Of a stretch of DNA of 52,525 bases, positions 43,852 through 52,525 are shown piece after piece (positions within the stretch are counted from its first letter, which is position 1; every line of letters starts with the position of its first letter). The notes below the pieces were generated by a model. It saw nothing but the letters and a program-made list of their open reading frames with translations, was not told the DNA's origin and ran no database searches. This DNA comes from Pseudomonas cyclaminis (GTDB lineage: Bacteria > Pseudomonadota > Gammaproteobacteria > Pseudomonadales > Pseudomonadaceae). Made by a program: the position numbers and the translations under genes. Where the stretch lies: contig NZ_JADDUM010000092.1 of assembly GCF_015163715.1 (NCBI RefSeq), positions 1-52,525 on the forward strand, read 5' to 3'.

Positions 43852-46800
43852 CAGTTCGTCACCTCAACGTTGCTGTCAGACATCTGTTTCGCACGCATTG
43901 ATCCCGCAGCCTGCTGGAAAATGGAATCCTTGATCCAGGGTTCCGGTGGGCGTTTGAGTTTCAGGTTGAACTCCCCAAAACGTTTGACATTGCTGGTTAG
44001 GTAGGGGCTGAGAAACGATACGTCGTCGTCAGTGAACTGCCAGCCATCACGGGCGAGCTTCTGCAGGATGCGCATCATGTCCACGGTGTTCTGCAGGATC
44101 ACCGACGAGGCCACCATGTCGTTGTAGCGCAGGCGTTTCTGTTGCTCGTCCGGATCGTTTTCGGCGATCACGTCACCGCCAAAGGACAGCCACTTAGAGA
44201 AGCCGTTGTAGGACTCGATCTTATTGGTGTTGGCGGTGACTTCCTGGCGCAACTCGCGGCTGCCGATCCAGTTGAGTAGGAAGATCGTCCGGATCACGCT
44301 GCCCAGCGCTTGCGCGGCATGATAGAGCTTGTTGCGCCGACTGTAGGAGCCAAGTTTGCGCAGCAGCATAGGTGAGGAAATCTTGCCGGCCTGGATTGAC
44401 AACGCGACCTGCATCAGATCCTGCCAGTGGGTTTCGATCAGGTGCCAGTCGGCGGTGTCGGTGAACAGACGGTTGATGTGTTTATACGAAACGCCGCGAT
44501 CTGGCCGGCACATCACCAGGTCGCGCCAGTTGCGGATACGCGGCATCAGATTGATGCCCAGCAGATGAGTGAAGGCGAACACCGTGGCCGACTGGCCCTG
44601 GGTGTCAGAGTACACCGTATCGGGTTCGACGCTGAGGTCGACCTTGAGCAACCCCTCAATCACATAGATTGCCTCCCAGATACCAGGCGGGATGAAGTGC
44701 TGGAACACCGCGATGTAGTTATTGGCCACGTGTCGGTACGCCACGGCCCCCATCTTGCGATAGCGGAAGTGGTAGCCGGCCAGCAGATTGTCGTCATAGA
44801 AGTCGAACTGCGTACCGTCCGCGGCCACCGCCTTGCCATCGCCCCAGAGCTTGGGCAGGTCAAGTTGCAGATAGAGTTCCACCAGCTCGCGGTTAGCCTT
44901 GTCTAACTTCTCAAGCGAGAGATGGCGGCGATTCGTATAGGACAGCATGTGCGGCGTGACATTACCGGCCAGATGCCGTGCGGCCTGGTTGGGGCCAAGG
45001 TTGCAGCCCATGGCGAAGATCGTCATCAGGTAGCGCTCGGCCGGTTCTTTGAGCTTTGGCTCGTTGCCGGACATCGGCCCGAAATGCCGAGTGAACTGAA
45101 TCCAATGCTCAATGTTGGCCATGATGTCGAGCACGTGCCTGGCCGGCATGCGCTGCATAAGCGCCGTCTGTAGCGAGATGGCCGAAGGCGGGATGTCCCG
45201 CGCTATCACTCGGCGTAGCACCGGTTCGCCGGCTTCATTGATCGATACGTCACCTCGGCAAGAAGGGAATTTTTCATCCAGATGCTGCGCGGTTTCCTCC
45301 AGCTGAATCTTGAGGGAGGCGACAAACTCCTTCGCCGTGCCAGGCAGCCCCACCTTTTCGCAGTAGGCCGGTAGACGATGGAAACATTCTTCCCAGGGCA
45401 GCAACTGCTTACGGTAGTCGGCGAAAGATTCCGACCCCAGCACGCACATATCACCCGAGCGCAGCTCACTGGCCAGGTAAGAGAACACGCAGACTTCCAG
45501 ATAGCGCCGGTTGGTAGGTGGCCCTTCACTGGCAGGACGACGCACGACCTTAACCCAGCGCTCCGACGCAAACGACAAGTCGACATGCTCGTCGATCCAC
45601 TCGCGGTGTAGATTTTCGCTGTCCTGGATGAGCTGAAGCGCCTGGATAAGTGAGCGATCCTGAGTCGTGGGTTCCAGTTGAAGAAGGTGGCTCAGACGGA
45701 ACAACAGCGAGCGATGGGACTTGAAGTGCTTCCAGATCAGCGGCAGGTAGTTGTTACCGCCCGTAGCCTGGACTTCGGCGCAAGTCTCGCGCAACCGATC
45801 CAGGTTGCCATCGGGAGAGAGGAATTCCCGGATCAGACTGCCAGCCTCCTGGTCATCCGGTTCCTGAACAAGAATCTGCACCACGCCATCCAGGGTGGCC
45901 GCCAGTTGCTCCAGCTTCTGGCGTTGCCGCGCCTGGATTTGCTCCAACTCCTCCTTGGCGCGTTTGTGGATCGTCGAAATCCGTCGGATGAACATCTCGG
46001 CCAGGTGATCCCGAGTTCGCACCCGCATCCGATAGATCAAGGCCAGCATCAGTGTGTAGCGTTTCGGCAGCGAGCAGTCCTTCAGCTCGGCGACGTCCGA
46101 CGCGGCGGCTTGGGTGGCGAAGTGGCGGATCTTAGCATCGATGACCCCCTCAAGAATGGCATCCAGATCTCCGAAGCTCTCTAACCACGCCAGGTGGTCG
46201 ATCAACACCTCCAGGTGCTTGCGGGAAGGCTTCTTGGGTGCCTGCTTGAGTGCGTTGAAGTCACTCTGCCGACGCCCGAAATCCGTGTCGAGCAGCTCCT
46301 TTAGCTTGTAGATCACCTCGATTGGCGCTCGGAGCACGATCAGGTTGAAGGTAACTTCCTGAGCACTCGCCAAAGCGGTTTCTGCGATGTTGTTGAGCGT
46401 CGAATAAGCCGGAAGCTCATAGCCACGCTGAATCAGCTCATCAAGCATGGCATTAATGAGATCGACTCGCTGCTCAAGCACTACAGCGCAGTCACGTGCG
46501 ATTTCCTCAGTGATCGCTAGCCCGTCGCTGCTATAGAAGGGTGTAACCTGCAGGTACTGCCGAACCGCCGCTTGGTGTCGGTAAAGGGTGCGGGGGTTGC
46601 TGTAGCGCGGAGCTATTCGTGCGCCGTAGCGAAGGCATTGTCGGACATGACTGATGAGCTCCTGAGGAAGCTCCTCGAACGGAACAAAATAGTGTAGCTG
46701 CTGAAACACCTTTAGTTGGATTGCCAGCCCAATCGATAGCGCTGGACTCTTAGCGGTGTTATTGACCCATTCGATCTCTGAATCAGACAGGGAATAGCAT

Positions 46801-46868
46801 CGATGCAGCTCCTTAGCTGGCAACTGACTGGGCAAGAGCGGGTAGGCTGTCCTTTCCACCGAAGCCAT
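43851..46868 (-). CDS. tnpA: Tn4651/Tn5041-type Tn3-family transposase
   Basis: This is 1005 aa from ATG 46868 (MASVERTAYPLLPSQLPAKE); other ATGs up to 46904 are in frame. The catalytic DDE domain at the C-terminus shows VAADGTQFDFYDDNLLAGY, VYSDTQGQSATVFAFTHLLG and the NxxExYNGFSKWLSFGG region. Length and the Tn4652-type end at 47018 place it in the Tn4651 group. It transposes elements with those ends, but only one end is visible here. tnpC follows. Confidence 0.9.
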   Translation of the reverse strand: MASVERTAYPLLPSQLPAKELHRCYSLSDSEIEWVNNTAKSPALSIGLAIQLKVFQQLHYFVPFEELPQELISHVRQCLRYGARIAPRYSNPRTLYRHQAAVRQYLQVTPFYSSDGLAITEEIARDCAVVLEQRVDLINAMLDELIQRGYELPAYSTLNNIAETALASAQEVTFNLIVLRAPIEVIYKLKELLDTDFGRRQSDFNALKQAPKKPSRKHLEVLIDHLAWLESFGDLDAILEGVIDAKIRHFATQAAASDVAELKDCSLPKRYTLMLALIYRMRVRTRDHLAEMFIRRISTIHKRAKEELEQIQARQRQKLEQLAATLDGVVQILVQEPDDQEAGSLIREFLSPDGNLDRLRETCAEVQATGGNNYLPLIWKHFKSHRSLLFRLSHLLQLEPTTQDRSLIQALQLIQDSENLHREWIDEHVDLSFASERWVKVVRRPASEGPPTNRRYLEVCVFSYLASELRSGDMCVLGSESFADYRKQLLPWEECFHRLPAYCEKVGLPGTAKEFVASLKIQLEETAQHLDEKFPSCRGDVSINEAGEPVLRRVIARDIPPSAISLQTALMQRMPARHVLDIMANIEHWIQFTRHFGPMSGNEPKLKEPAERYLMTIFAMGCNLGPNQAARHLAGNVTPHMLSYTNRRHLSLEKLDKANRELVELYLQLDLPKLWGDGKAVAADGTQFDFYDDNLLAGYHFRYRKMGAVAYRHVANNYIAVFQHFIPPGIWEAIYVIEGLLKVDLSVEPDTVYSDTQGQSATVFAFTHLLGINLMPRIRNWRDLVMCRPDRGVSYKHINRLFTDTADWHLIETHWQDLMQVALSIQAGKISSPMLLRKLGSYSRRNKLYHAAQALGSVIRTIFLLNWIGSRELRQEVTANTNKIESYNGFSKWLSFGGDVIAENDPDEQQKRLRYNDMVASSVILQNTVDMMRILQKLARDGWQFTDDDVSFLSPYLTSNVKRFGEFNLKLKRPPEPWIKDSIFQQAAGSMRAKQMSDSNVEVTN

Positions 46869-46972
46869 TGAGTTCATCCCCCAAGTAAGGCAAAACATCA
46901 GCATAGACGGCTAGTCAGGCGGGGGATGACCAGCAATCAAGAACTCAATAAATTTCCTTTTAGTTCAATATC

Positions 46973-47018
46973 TTGCAGAACGAATGTCCTAATTTTTGCC
47001 TTATCTCGGCATAACCCC
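46973..47018 (-). repeat. Tn4651/Tn4652-type terminal inverted repeat
   Basis: On the minus strand from 47018: GGGGTTATGCCGAGATAAGG continuing to TTCTGCAAGA. It matches, from memory, the 46-bp ends of the Tn4651 group. It lies 9 bp from the stop codon of the IS1071 transposase. Confidence 0.85.
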
Positions 47019-50000
47019 TGGTCGGTTTCATCCATTGGTGCCAGTTATCGATGCATTTGGCCGCGAAGGCAGGATTTGGTCAGCATAGCGGTCAACCGGG
47101 AAGCGAAACACACCCCGCAAGTTGATGCTCTCCAGCCTGGTGGGCGCAATCTTCTCGATCAGTTCCGGTGGAATGACCTGGCGGCGGTTCGACCAGCGAT
47201 CCAGGACCGCCTGCATCTGTGAGGTATTCCACGCCATCACGATGTTGGCCATCAGGCTCAACGCATCGGCCACAGCCTGCATTTCATCGACACGTTTGGC
47301 CTGCGCCGGGCTGATCCGGCCGGTATAAATGGCGCGCTTGAGGGCGTTAACAGCCTCGCCCCGATTGAGCACCCGGCGCAACTCGTTCCTGAAAGCGTCC
47401 TTGACAAAGTAGTCAGCCAAAAACGCCGTACGCAGCAACCGCCCCAATTGCACGCCAGCCTCATAGATTGGATCGCCCTGGGCGGCAGAACCGAACCGCG
47501 CAAGAGCTGCCACCGCACTGGCATGTCCGCTCATGACCGAGGCTGCCAGGTGCACCAGACTATCCCAATGCTTTTCGATCAAAGCGACGTCGACATTGGC
47601 TTCGCACACCGCAGCGATTTCTGCGGGCACTTTGGTGCCGCGTGGCACAAAGAGGTGGCGCTGTTTGAGTTCCTTCAACCGCGGGCAAAGATCAAAACCA
47701 AGCAAACGGGCATGTGACATGGCAAAGTCGGTGTAGCCATGGGTATCCACAGCAAGCTGGCTGGTCTCCAGCTTTTCTTGGCGGATGACACCTTCAATGG
47801 CCACGCCCGCCTGGCGCTCATTGAGCACAAAGGGCTGCGCATGGAAGATGCCCCACCGGTCTTTTACATGGGAGTAGATTCCAATGGAAGGTGTGTTGCG
47901 CCGAGGATCAAGCCGGGCTTGCCACACCCGTTTGGTGGTCTCCATGGTCATCATGTCAGAAGATGCCAAATCGGACCGCCCCCAGGTGGCGGCAATCGGG
48001 TGTCGCTGCATGAATTCCAGCACAGCCTGGCAGGCCTGGCTCAGACGCCGTTCGTCCCGCGCCCAGCGCATGGCCTGGCGAATGCTGGTGGCAGACAATT
48101 GCGGAATCATGCGCGCGCATTCGACCGCAGTCAGACTGGTGCCGTGGGCCATGATGCCGGCATAGACCATCAGCAGCTCGTCGGTAGAGCGCGGCTCACG
48201 TCCGAGCATGATCCAGCTAAAGCGCACCTGGGCGTCAACGGCCAGAATCACTTCCGGCAATTGAACCTCACCGATGCGGTGATCCAAAGCCGCGCGCAGC
48301 TTGGTCACTTCTGGGTCTTCGTCCTCTGCGGGCAATGGCGACAAATGGAGTTCATCATCCACGCGCAGTACGCCACTGCGGGCTGCAGCGGCCACCGCAT
48401 CGACACCGGCAGTTACTCTGGCCAGCAAAGGCTTCAAGAAAGTGGCAGCCTTGCTGGGTAACGATAGACGGGCATAGTGTTTCTTGGACTCTGCCTGCCA
48501 ACGCTCGTCCGTGAAGAACAAGCGCGCACGACCCCGAAAGCTCAGGCTGTGCTCAATCCAGACCGAGCCATTGCGCACCGCGCGGCGCAGGGCAAACAGG
48601 GTGGCCACCTCCAACGCCTGAAACGCCCGTTCCCGGTCTGGGCTGGAGATCGAAACCTGCCAGATCATTCCCAGACTTGGTGCCACCACTTCAACTGGCA
48701 GCTTTCTGGATCCTTTGAGATATAAAGCTTGCAGCTTGGCAAGGTACTCGATGGCAGGATGCTCGCCGGTGGCCTGCCAGGGCAGCTTTGCAATGGCGAC
48801 GAGCAACGACCGCACGGGGCGAATTCCATCAATCAATCCCTCGCGGACCAGGGAGGCCCTGCTCGGTGGTTTGCGTTTCTGGGTTTCGGTGATCAAGGCT
48901 TCAAGACGGGCACGCAACTCAGCATCTGGCACCGCACCTTGCGCGCTCAAGGCAACAAGTTCGCCGAGCAGCGTTTTGTACATTGCGGCCCAATTGACGG
49001 TAGCGGGGACATCGGCGGCAGCCTGACGCCACAGATCGGCGATCCGGCGCTGCACCATAAGGATCAACTGGTCTGTGGTGGTGAACAGGCAATACCGAAG
49101 AAAGCATGCGACCTCCACGGTGCGCGCTGGCTCTTTGATCTTGGCTCCGGCTGAGGGCGGCCTGGAGACAAGTCGGCGCGCGTAGCGGCGCAAGATGAGA
49201 TCGGGGATGTCTGCCAGGTGCTTATGAACGTCCAGCGTGTAAAGCAGGTCGATGCGCTCCAGTACCTCGCTGATTTGGCGGGTTGAGTGTTTCGCCGGTG
49301 CAGCCCATAGCCAACTCTGCTGGGTTTGTCCATCTGGGCGCAGCTCTGAAACTGAGGCTCGCCAGCGATCAAGTGTTGCTGGATCAACGCTGGCGGCGAT
49401 GGCGGTGCCTGTTTCAACTTCAAGCTGGGCAAGTGCCGCCGCAATCAGTGTCCGAATTGCCCGCTCGTGCACGATCACCAGCTTGTTCTTGTACAGCCAT
49501 TGACGCGCCCGCACGAGTAGCTGATCGCGGTCGGCGCAGCGCGCCACTTCGTCGCGCAGTTCACGTACCAGTGAGCGGCGCTGGTGCTCGCTCATCCACT
49601 GGAATCCAAGGACCGTGCAGGCTACTTGTTGGTGATCGAATAGCGTGCGCCCGCGTTCATACATGGCTCTCAGCGAGGCGACTTCTGGTGCTGCAATGCC
49701 AAGCTCGTTGCCAAGGTGGCGCCACAAGGCTACTGGAATTACCCGAAAGGCACCGAGCAAACGCCCACTCATGCGCAGGAAACCAATATGGAGCGCCAGA
49801 CCAAGCTTGTGGGAATCACCTCGGCGTGCATTGATTGCGTCGCGCTCGGCACCATCGAAGGTGAAAAATGCCTTCATCTCGAAGTCGCTGATATCGCGGG
49901 GGAGCCCACGCATCCCCAAAAACGTTGTGTGCCAACCCTGCATCGTGAACCTCAAAAGTGGGAGGCCACCATACCCGTTTACAAAGCGAACAGGAAAGTC

Positions 50001-50089
50001 AATGAAATCAACGGTCTACCCAGACCACCCCCGCGCCAGTGCTAGCTTTGCGTACCGTCACTTATTGCACTGAAAACGAGGAGACCCCC
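47019..50089 (-). mobile_element. IS1071, missing the end downstream of tnpA
   Basis: The end at 50089 (minus strand: GGGGGTCTCCTCGTTTTCAG) is the outer part of the 110-bp IS1071 repeat. tnpA is intact, but the Tn4651-type end begins 9 bp after its stop, so the other 110-bp repeat is absent or displaced. Confidence 0.92.
47028..49943 (-). CDS. tnpA: IS1071 transposase
   Basis: This is 971 aa from ATG 49943 (MQGWHTTFLGMRGLPRDISD), exactly the known IS1071 size; an upstream in-frame ATG at 49955 would add four residues. A Tn3-family DDE transposase with QLAVDTHGYTDFAMSHARLL and NIVMAWNTSQMQAVLDRW. IS1071 usually flanks catabolic genes on proteobacterial plasmids. Complete gene, but the element lacks one end, so it could act only on ends elsewhere. 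Confidence 0.95.
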   Translation of the reverse strand: MQGWHTTFLGMRGLPRDISDFEMKAFFTFDGAERDAINARRGDSHKLGLALHIGFLRMSGRLLGAFRVIPVALWRHLGNELGIAAPEVASLRAMYERGRTLFDHQQVACTVLGFQWMSEHQRRSLVRELRDEVARCADRDQLLVRARQWLYKNKLVIVHERAIRTLIAAALAQLEVETGTAIAASVDPATLDRWRASVSELRPDGQTQQSWLWAAPAKHSTRQISEVLERIDLLYTLDVHKHLADIPDLILRRYARRLVSRPPSAGAKIKEPARTVEVACFLRYCLFTTTDQLILMVQRRIADLWRQAAADVPATVNWAAMYKTLLGELVALSAQGAVPDAELRARLEALITETQKRKPPSRASLVREGLIDGIRPVRSLLVAIAKLPWQATGEHPAIEYLAKLQALYLKGSRKLPVEVVAPSLGMIWQVSISSPDRERAFQALEVATLFALRRAVRNGSVWIEHSLSFRGRARLFFTDERWQAESKKHYARLSLPSKAATFLKPLLARVTAGVDAVAAAARSGVLRVDDELHLSPLPAEDEDPEVTKLRAALDHRIGEVQLPEVILAVDAQVRFSWIMLGREPRSTDELLMVYAGIMAHGTSLTAVECARMIPQLSATSIRQAMRWARDERRLSQACQAVLEFMQRHPIAATWGRSDLASSDMMTMETTKRVWQARLDPRRNTPSIGIYSHVKDRWGIFHAQPFVLNERQAGVAIEGVIRQEKLETSQLAVDTHGYTDFAMSHARLLGFDLCPRLKELKQRHLFVPRGTKVPAEIAAVCEANVDVALIEKHWDSLVHLAASVMSGHASAVAALARFGSAAQGDPIYEAGVQLGRLLRTAFLADYFVKDAFRNELRRVLNRGEAVNALKRAIYTGRISPAQAKRVDEMQAVADALSLMANIVMAWNTSQMQAVLDRWSNRRQVIPPELIEKIAPTRLESINLRGVFRFPVDRYADQILPSRPNASITGTNG

Positions 50090-50189
50090 AATAGGGTCGT
50101 CAGATCTGTGGACGCTCAATCGTACTGTTCGATGTGGCGCATCTCGTTGTACCCGTCGATGTCGAACGGGCAACCTATGGAGAAACGCA

Positions 50190-50594
50190 ATGACACTATT
50201 TGTTAGCTGTGAAGCCGTCGAAGGCAAACTTATCGCAAACCCGAACGGCGGCAAGGCCGGGGAGCCCGACTACTGTGGATGCCTAGAGTTGGTGATGGGT
50301 GACTGGGAAGGGGTGCCCCGTCTGCGGGTGCCACTCCTGGCGTTCGAGGAAGGGCAGGGAGATGCCCTCAGGTACCGGCTGAATCTCAGCGGTATCGAGG
50401 GATTCATGGAACTCAAAACCGTCAAGTACAGCCCGTTAAGCGCAGACTTCGAAGGCATCATCGACAAACAGCTCGAGGTGGCGGCTTGGCGCGAATACAA
50501 CTCGAAGGATGGATGGCACCTGCGGCTTCGCGCATGGGGCTACTTGTTCTCGAACGGCGAATGGACAAGGTCCACGGAAGCCCTTATCTTTTGA
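50190..50594 (+). CDS. Hypothetical protein
   Basis: This 134-aa soluble beta-rich protein (MTLFVSCEAVEGKLIANPNG) contains LELVMGDWEGVPRLRVPLLA and a Trp-rich end (EYNSKDGWHLRLRAWGYLFS). ATG 50190 follows GGAGAAACGCA. It is the first gene outside IS1071 and part of a remnant with the glyoxalase and hydrolase genes. No family is recognised. Confidence 0.6.
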   Translation: MTLFVSCEAVEGKLIANPNGGKAGEPDYCGCLELVMGDWEGVPRLRVPLLAFEEGQGDALRYRLNLSGIEGFMELKTVKYSPLSADFEGIIDKQLEVAAWREYNSKDGWHLRLRAWGYLFSNGEWTRSTEALIF

Positions 50595-50652
50595 TCTAAA
50601 CAGGTCCCTCTCGTTCATCGCGGGAGGGGCAACACCAACCTAGGAGTGCATC

Positions 50653-51032
50653 ATGTCCAAGCCCCTCAGCATCGGCGCTTTCGCCGCCGTGCAATACCTG
50701 CCGCATATCGAAACCTTCCTGGCCACCGGCGACGGTGACTTCGACGGCCCGATCTGGGCCAAGGCCACCAGTGAAATCAAGTTCGTCGACGCCGCGCGAG
50801 CTTCACGATGGTTCATGAATTCATGAGCCGCGACGGCAGCCGCATCTCGACGGTCGACACCGCCACAGGCATCCAGGTGCCGGGCATCGACGAGGTCTCG
50901 CTCACCGTCATGCACAAGGTGGTCGATTCCACCGGCAAGTTCGAAGGCCTGCGCGGCACCTTCCCGAGCTTCGGACTGCACAACTTTGCCACCGGCAAGG
51001 GCGTGCAGCGCTTCGGCGGCGAACTGAGCTGA
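50653..51032 (+). pseudogene. Hypothetical protein broken by a single-base deletion
   Basis: Frame 1 starts MSKPLSIGAFAAVQYLPHIE behind AGGAGTGCATC and runs to KFVDAAR, then is lost. Frame 2 continues SFTMVHEFMSRDGSRIST to a stop at 51032 (LHNFATGKGVQRFGGELS). Restoring one C near 50797 (GCGCGAGC to GCGCGCAGC) rejoins them as a protein of about 126 aa. No family is recognised with confidence; the ruptured frame is the fourth such deletion in the window. Confidence 0.6.
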
Positions 51033-51142
51033 AGTCAGCGCTAAGCAGCAGGTGCACCCGCTGATCGTGGGTGCGCCGGACGACCTCTCAAGGCGCGCCG
51101 CCGGCACAGACCGACGGCGCCGCTTCTTCAAGGAGCACAGAC

Positions 51143-51574
51143 GTGACACCCGAAGTTGAGGCAGCACTGCCGCGCCGCCTTCTGCACACCATGCTGCGCG
51201 TGGGCGACCTGGATCGCTCCCTGCGCTTCTACACCGAGGTTTTCGGTATGGACGTGTTGCGCCGCGAGGACTACCCGGACGGCCAGTTCACGCTCGCCTT
51301 TCTGGGCTACGGCAGTGAGGCCGATCACAGCGTGATCGAGCTCACCCACAACTGGGGTCGCAGCGAATACGAGCGTGGAAACGCCTACGGTCATATCGCC
51401 TTGGCCGTGGATGACGTGTATGCCGCCGTAGAGCGCTTGAAGCAGCTCGGCGCGAGCGTCAGCCGGCCCGCCGGTCCACTGAGCAGCCGCCCAGCGGATG
51501 GCAGCGAGCCCGACGTGATTGCTTTCGTCGACGACCCCGACGGCTACCGAATCGAGTTGATCCAACGCCGCTGA
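51143..51574 (+). CDS. gloA: Lactoylglutathione lyase (glyoxalase I)
   Basis: This is 143 aa from GTG 51143 (VTPEVEAALPRRLLHTMLRV) behind AAGGAGCACAGAC, preferred to the open frame from 51071. Metal ligands of GloA are visible: His in LLHTMLRVGD, Glu in HSVIELTHNWG, His in AYGHIALAVDD and Glu in YRIELIQRR. It converts the methylglyoxal-glutathione adduct to lactoylglutathione. It lies in a short metabolic remnant beside IS1071. Confidence 0.92.
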   Translation: MTPEVEAALPRRLLHTMLRVGDLDRSLRFYTEVFGMDVLRREDYPDGQFTLAFLGYGSEADHSVIELTHNWGRSEYERGNAYGHIALAVDDVYAAVERLKQLGASVSRPAGPLSSRPADGSEPDVIAFVDDPDGYRIELIQRR

Positions 51575-51611
51575 ATCCAACGCGGCACCCACACTTTTTT
51601 AAGGAACCAGC

Positions 51612-52042
51612 ATGAATTCATTCGACACGTTCAACTGGCTTCGCTCTGCGCGTCGCCTTCTTAGCGCCGGACTGGTCGCAACGACCATCGGTCTTGGCCT
51701 GGGCGCATCGCTCGCCTCGCACGCTGCACCCACAGCGGCTCCAGCAGCCGCTGCAGCAAGCACGCCGGTCGCATACCGTTATGCTGTCGTCGACGGCGTG
51801 CGCGTCTTCTACCGCGAGGCCGGACCCGCCGAAGGCCCGCAGGTGCTGCTGCTCATGGGCTTCGGTGGCTCGTCATACATGTTCCGCGATCTCATCCCGA
51901 AGCTTGCGGCCGCCAACTATCACGTCATCGCGCCCGACCTTCCGGGGTTCGGCCTCACCGAAGTGCCGCCGGCGCGCAACTACCGCTATCGCTTCGAGAA
52001 CATCGCCAACACGATGGAAGCCTTTACCGAAGCGGTGAAGTT
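51612..52042 (+). pseudogene. Exported alpha/beta-hydrolase, truncated by the module A transposon
   Basis: A signal region (LLSAGLVATTIGLGLGASLA ... SHAA) is followed by an alpha/beta-hydrolase start: YAVVDGVRVFYREAGPAEGP, VLLLMGFGGSSYMFRDLIPK and HVIAPDLPGFGLTEVP. The nucleophile elbow and the rest are missing. Native sequence ends at 52042; the frame runs to 52079 through the transposon end, adding GFGEQWNQKPT. Confidence 0.85.
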
Positions 52043-52082
52043 GGGGTTTGGGGAGCAATGGAACCAAAAACCAACGTAAGCC

Positions 52083-52505
52083 CTACCAACGCTTTTCGGT
52101 GTCTTCTTCCCAGGCGCCCATCTCGACAAAACAGTTGCGCATGTCGGCCTCCTGGCTGATCTCGGTCAGCAGGTCATGCACGCTCTTGTCCAGCTCATCG
52201 TCGCTCCGATACGGAATGGTCAACTCATAGTGGCCGGCATCCAGCCGCTTCATGCCATAGGGCTCCAGGCAGTAGCGCTCAATGTTCTCCGTGGCCCGCT
52301 TCCGGCCGCGCACGAACTTGCTGTTATTCACCACCGCGAGGCGCAGGGTGACGGTGGCCACCCGCTCGGCGGCGGGCGGCTCTGCCGGCGACGCGGCCGA
52401 AGGCTGCTGGTCGCGTGACCTGGCGCTCTTCTGGTACGCGCCGATCTCGACACCACGGTGGCGCAGGTAGCTGTACAGCGTGCTCTTGGAGATGTGCAGC
52501 TTCTC
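52083..52505 (-). pseudogene. tnpR: C-terminal part of the interrupted long resolvase TnpR
   Basis: On the minus strand the frame after the insertion gives KLHISKSTLYSYLRHRGVEI, the resolvase DNA-binding helix-turn-helix, then a linker and a roughly 90-aa extra domain (AVVNNSKFVRGRKRATENIE, YCLEPYGMKRLDAGHYELTI, DLLTEISQEADMRNCFVEMG). Resolvases with such an extension belong to a Tn3 subgroup, with a total of about 310 aa. An internal ATG at 52361 could give the extra domain alone (92 aa). Confidence 0.8.
52501..52505. repeat. Target-site duplication TTCTC, right copy
   Basis: It abuts the inverted repeat starting at 52506 and matches TTCTC at 86-90. It shows that the two ends of the window flank one 5-bp-duplicating insertion. 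Confidence 0.75.
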
Positions 52506-52525
52506 GGGGTCGTTTGCGGGAGAGG
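52506..52525 (+). repeat. Outer end of the inserted Tn3-family element (right side)
   Basis: GGGGTCGTTTGCGGGAGAGG: first 20 bp of the same terminal repeat found inverted at 1-85, with small differences. The window ends inside it. Confidence 0.7.

Larger units (their letters stand above)
52043..52525. mobile_element. Module A mercury transposon, outer end (continues at position 1)
   Basis: The terminal repeat GGGGTTTGGGGAGCAATGG starts at 52043. It is identical to the opposite end at 5881 and points inward to the right. It holds the C-terminal part of tnpR and, from 52506, an inserted Tn3-family element end. Confidence 0.8.

Noticed and set aside
47028..49955. Truncated IS1071 transposase
   Set aside because: Counting from MQGW the protein has the full 971 residues; only the downstream inverted repeat is missing.

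Overview
The window looks like a nearly complete circular plasmid, opened inside a transposon, from a Pseudomonas-like gammaproteobacterium. Both ends carry outward parts of Tn3-family inverted repeats flanked by the same 5-bp direct repeat (TTCTC at 86-90 and 52501-52505). The ends therefore most likely flank one unassembled insertion in a resolvase gene, and the molecule continues from position 52525 to position 1.

Backbone (about 5.9-30.4 kb). It holds a ParB-like gene cut by a transposon; a parA-parB pair with four copies of a 15-bp palindrome between the genes; an iteron origin with a DnaA box and a Rep_3-type initiator; a UvrD-like helicase; a protein resembling the replication terminator Tus, with two perfect 17-bp inverted sites just upstream; an exported endonuclease I fusion; a klaA-klaB(telA)-membrane protein operon like the IncP kilA operon; a RES/Xre toxin-antitoxin pair; a DUF1173-like operon; and many small hypothetical genes. 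I see no relaxase, coupling protein or type IV secretion genes.

Accessory region (about 30.4 kb to the end, then 1-5.9 kb). It is a mosaic of mercury-resistance modules and Tn3-family elements. A 262-bp TIME-like miniature element interrupts a toxin-antitoxin remnant. Mer module B follows: a PtrA-like exported protein under its own mer-type promoter, then merR, merT, merP, a frameshifted merA, a Sel1 protein, merB and merD. Next is a captured chromosomal-type segment (Fur/Zur tail, hisI, yidD, sufE, integrase tail), then an IS256-family remnant cut by a Tn21/Tn501-type inverted repeat. Mer module C is merR, merT, merP, merC, merA, a membrane ORF, merD, merE, an urf2 stub and a DUF3330 gene. 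It leads into a Tn4651-type tnpC-tnpA, an IS1071 copy lacking one end, and a short metabolic remnant. The last transposon (mer module A, wrapping the ends) carries tnpR, an RHH/PIN toxin-antitoxin pair, tnpA, a GDCC protein, merP, merT and merR.

Together the modules supply mercury sensing (three merR), uptake (three merT/merP pairs, merC, merE), organomercurial cleavage (merB) and reduction. Only the merA at 40102-41793 is intact. Several genes (tnpA, one merA, one merR start, one hypothetical) are broken by apparent single-base deletions, which may be real decay or sequencing error.
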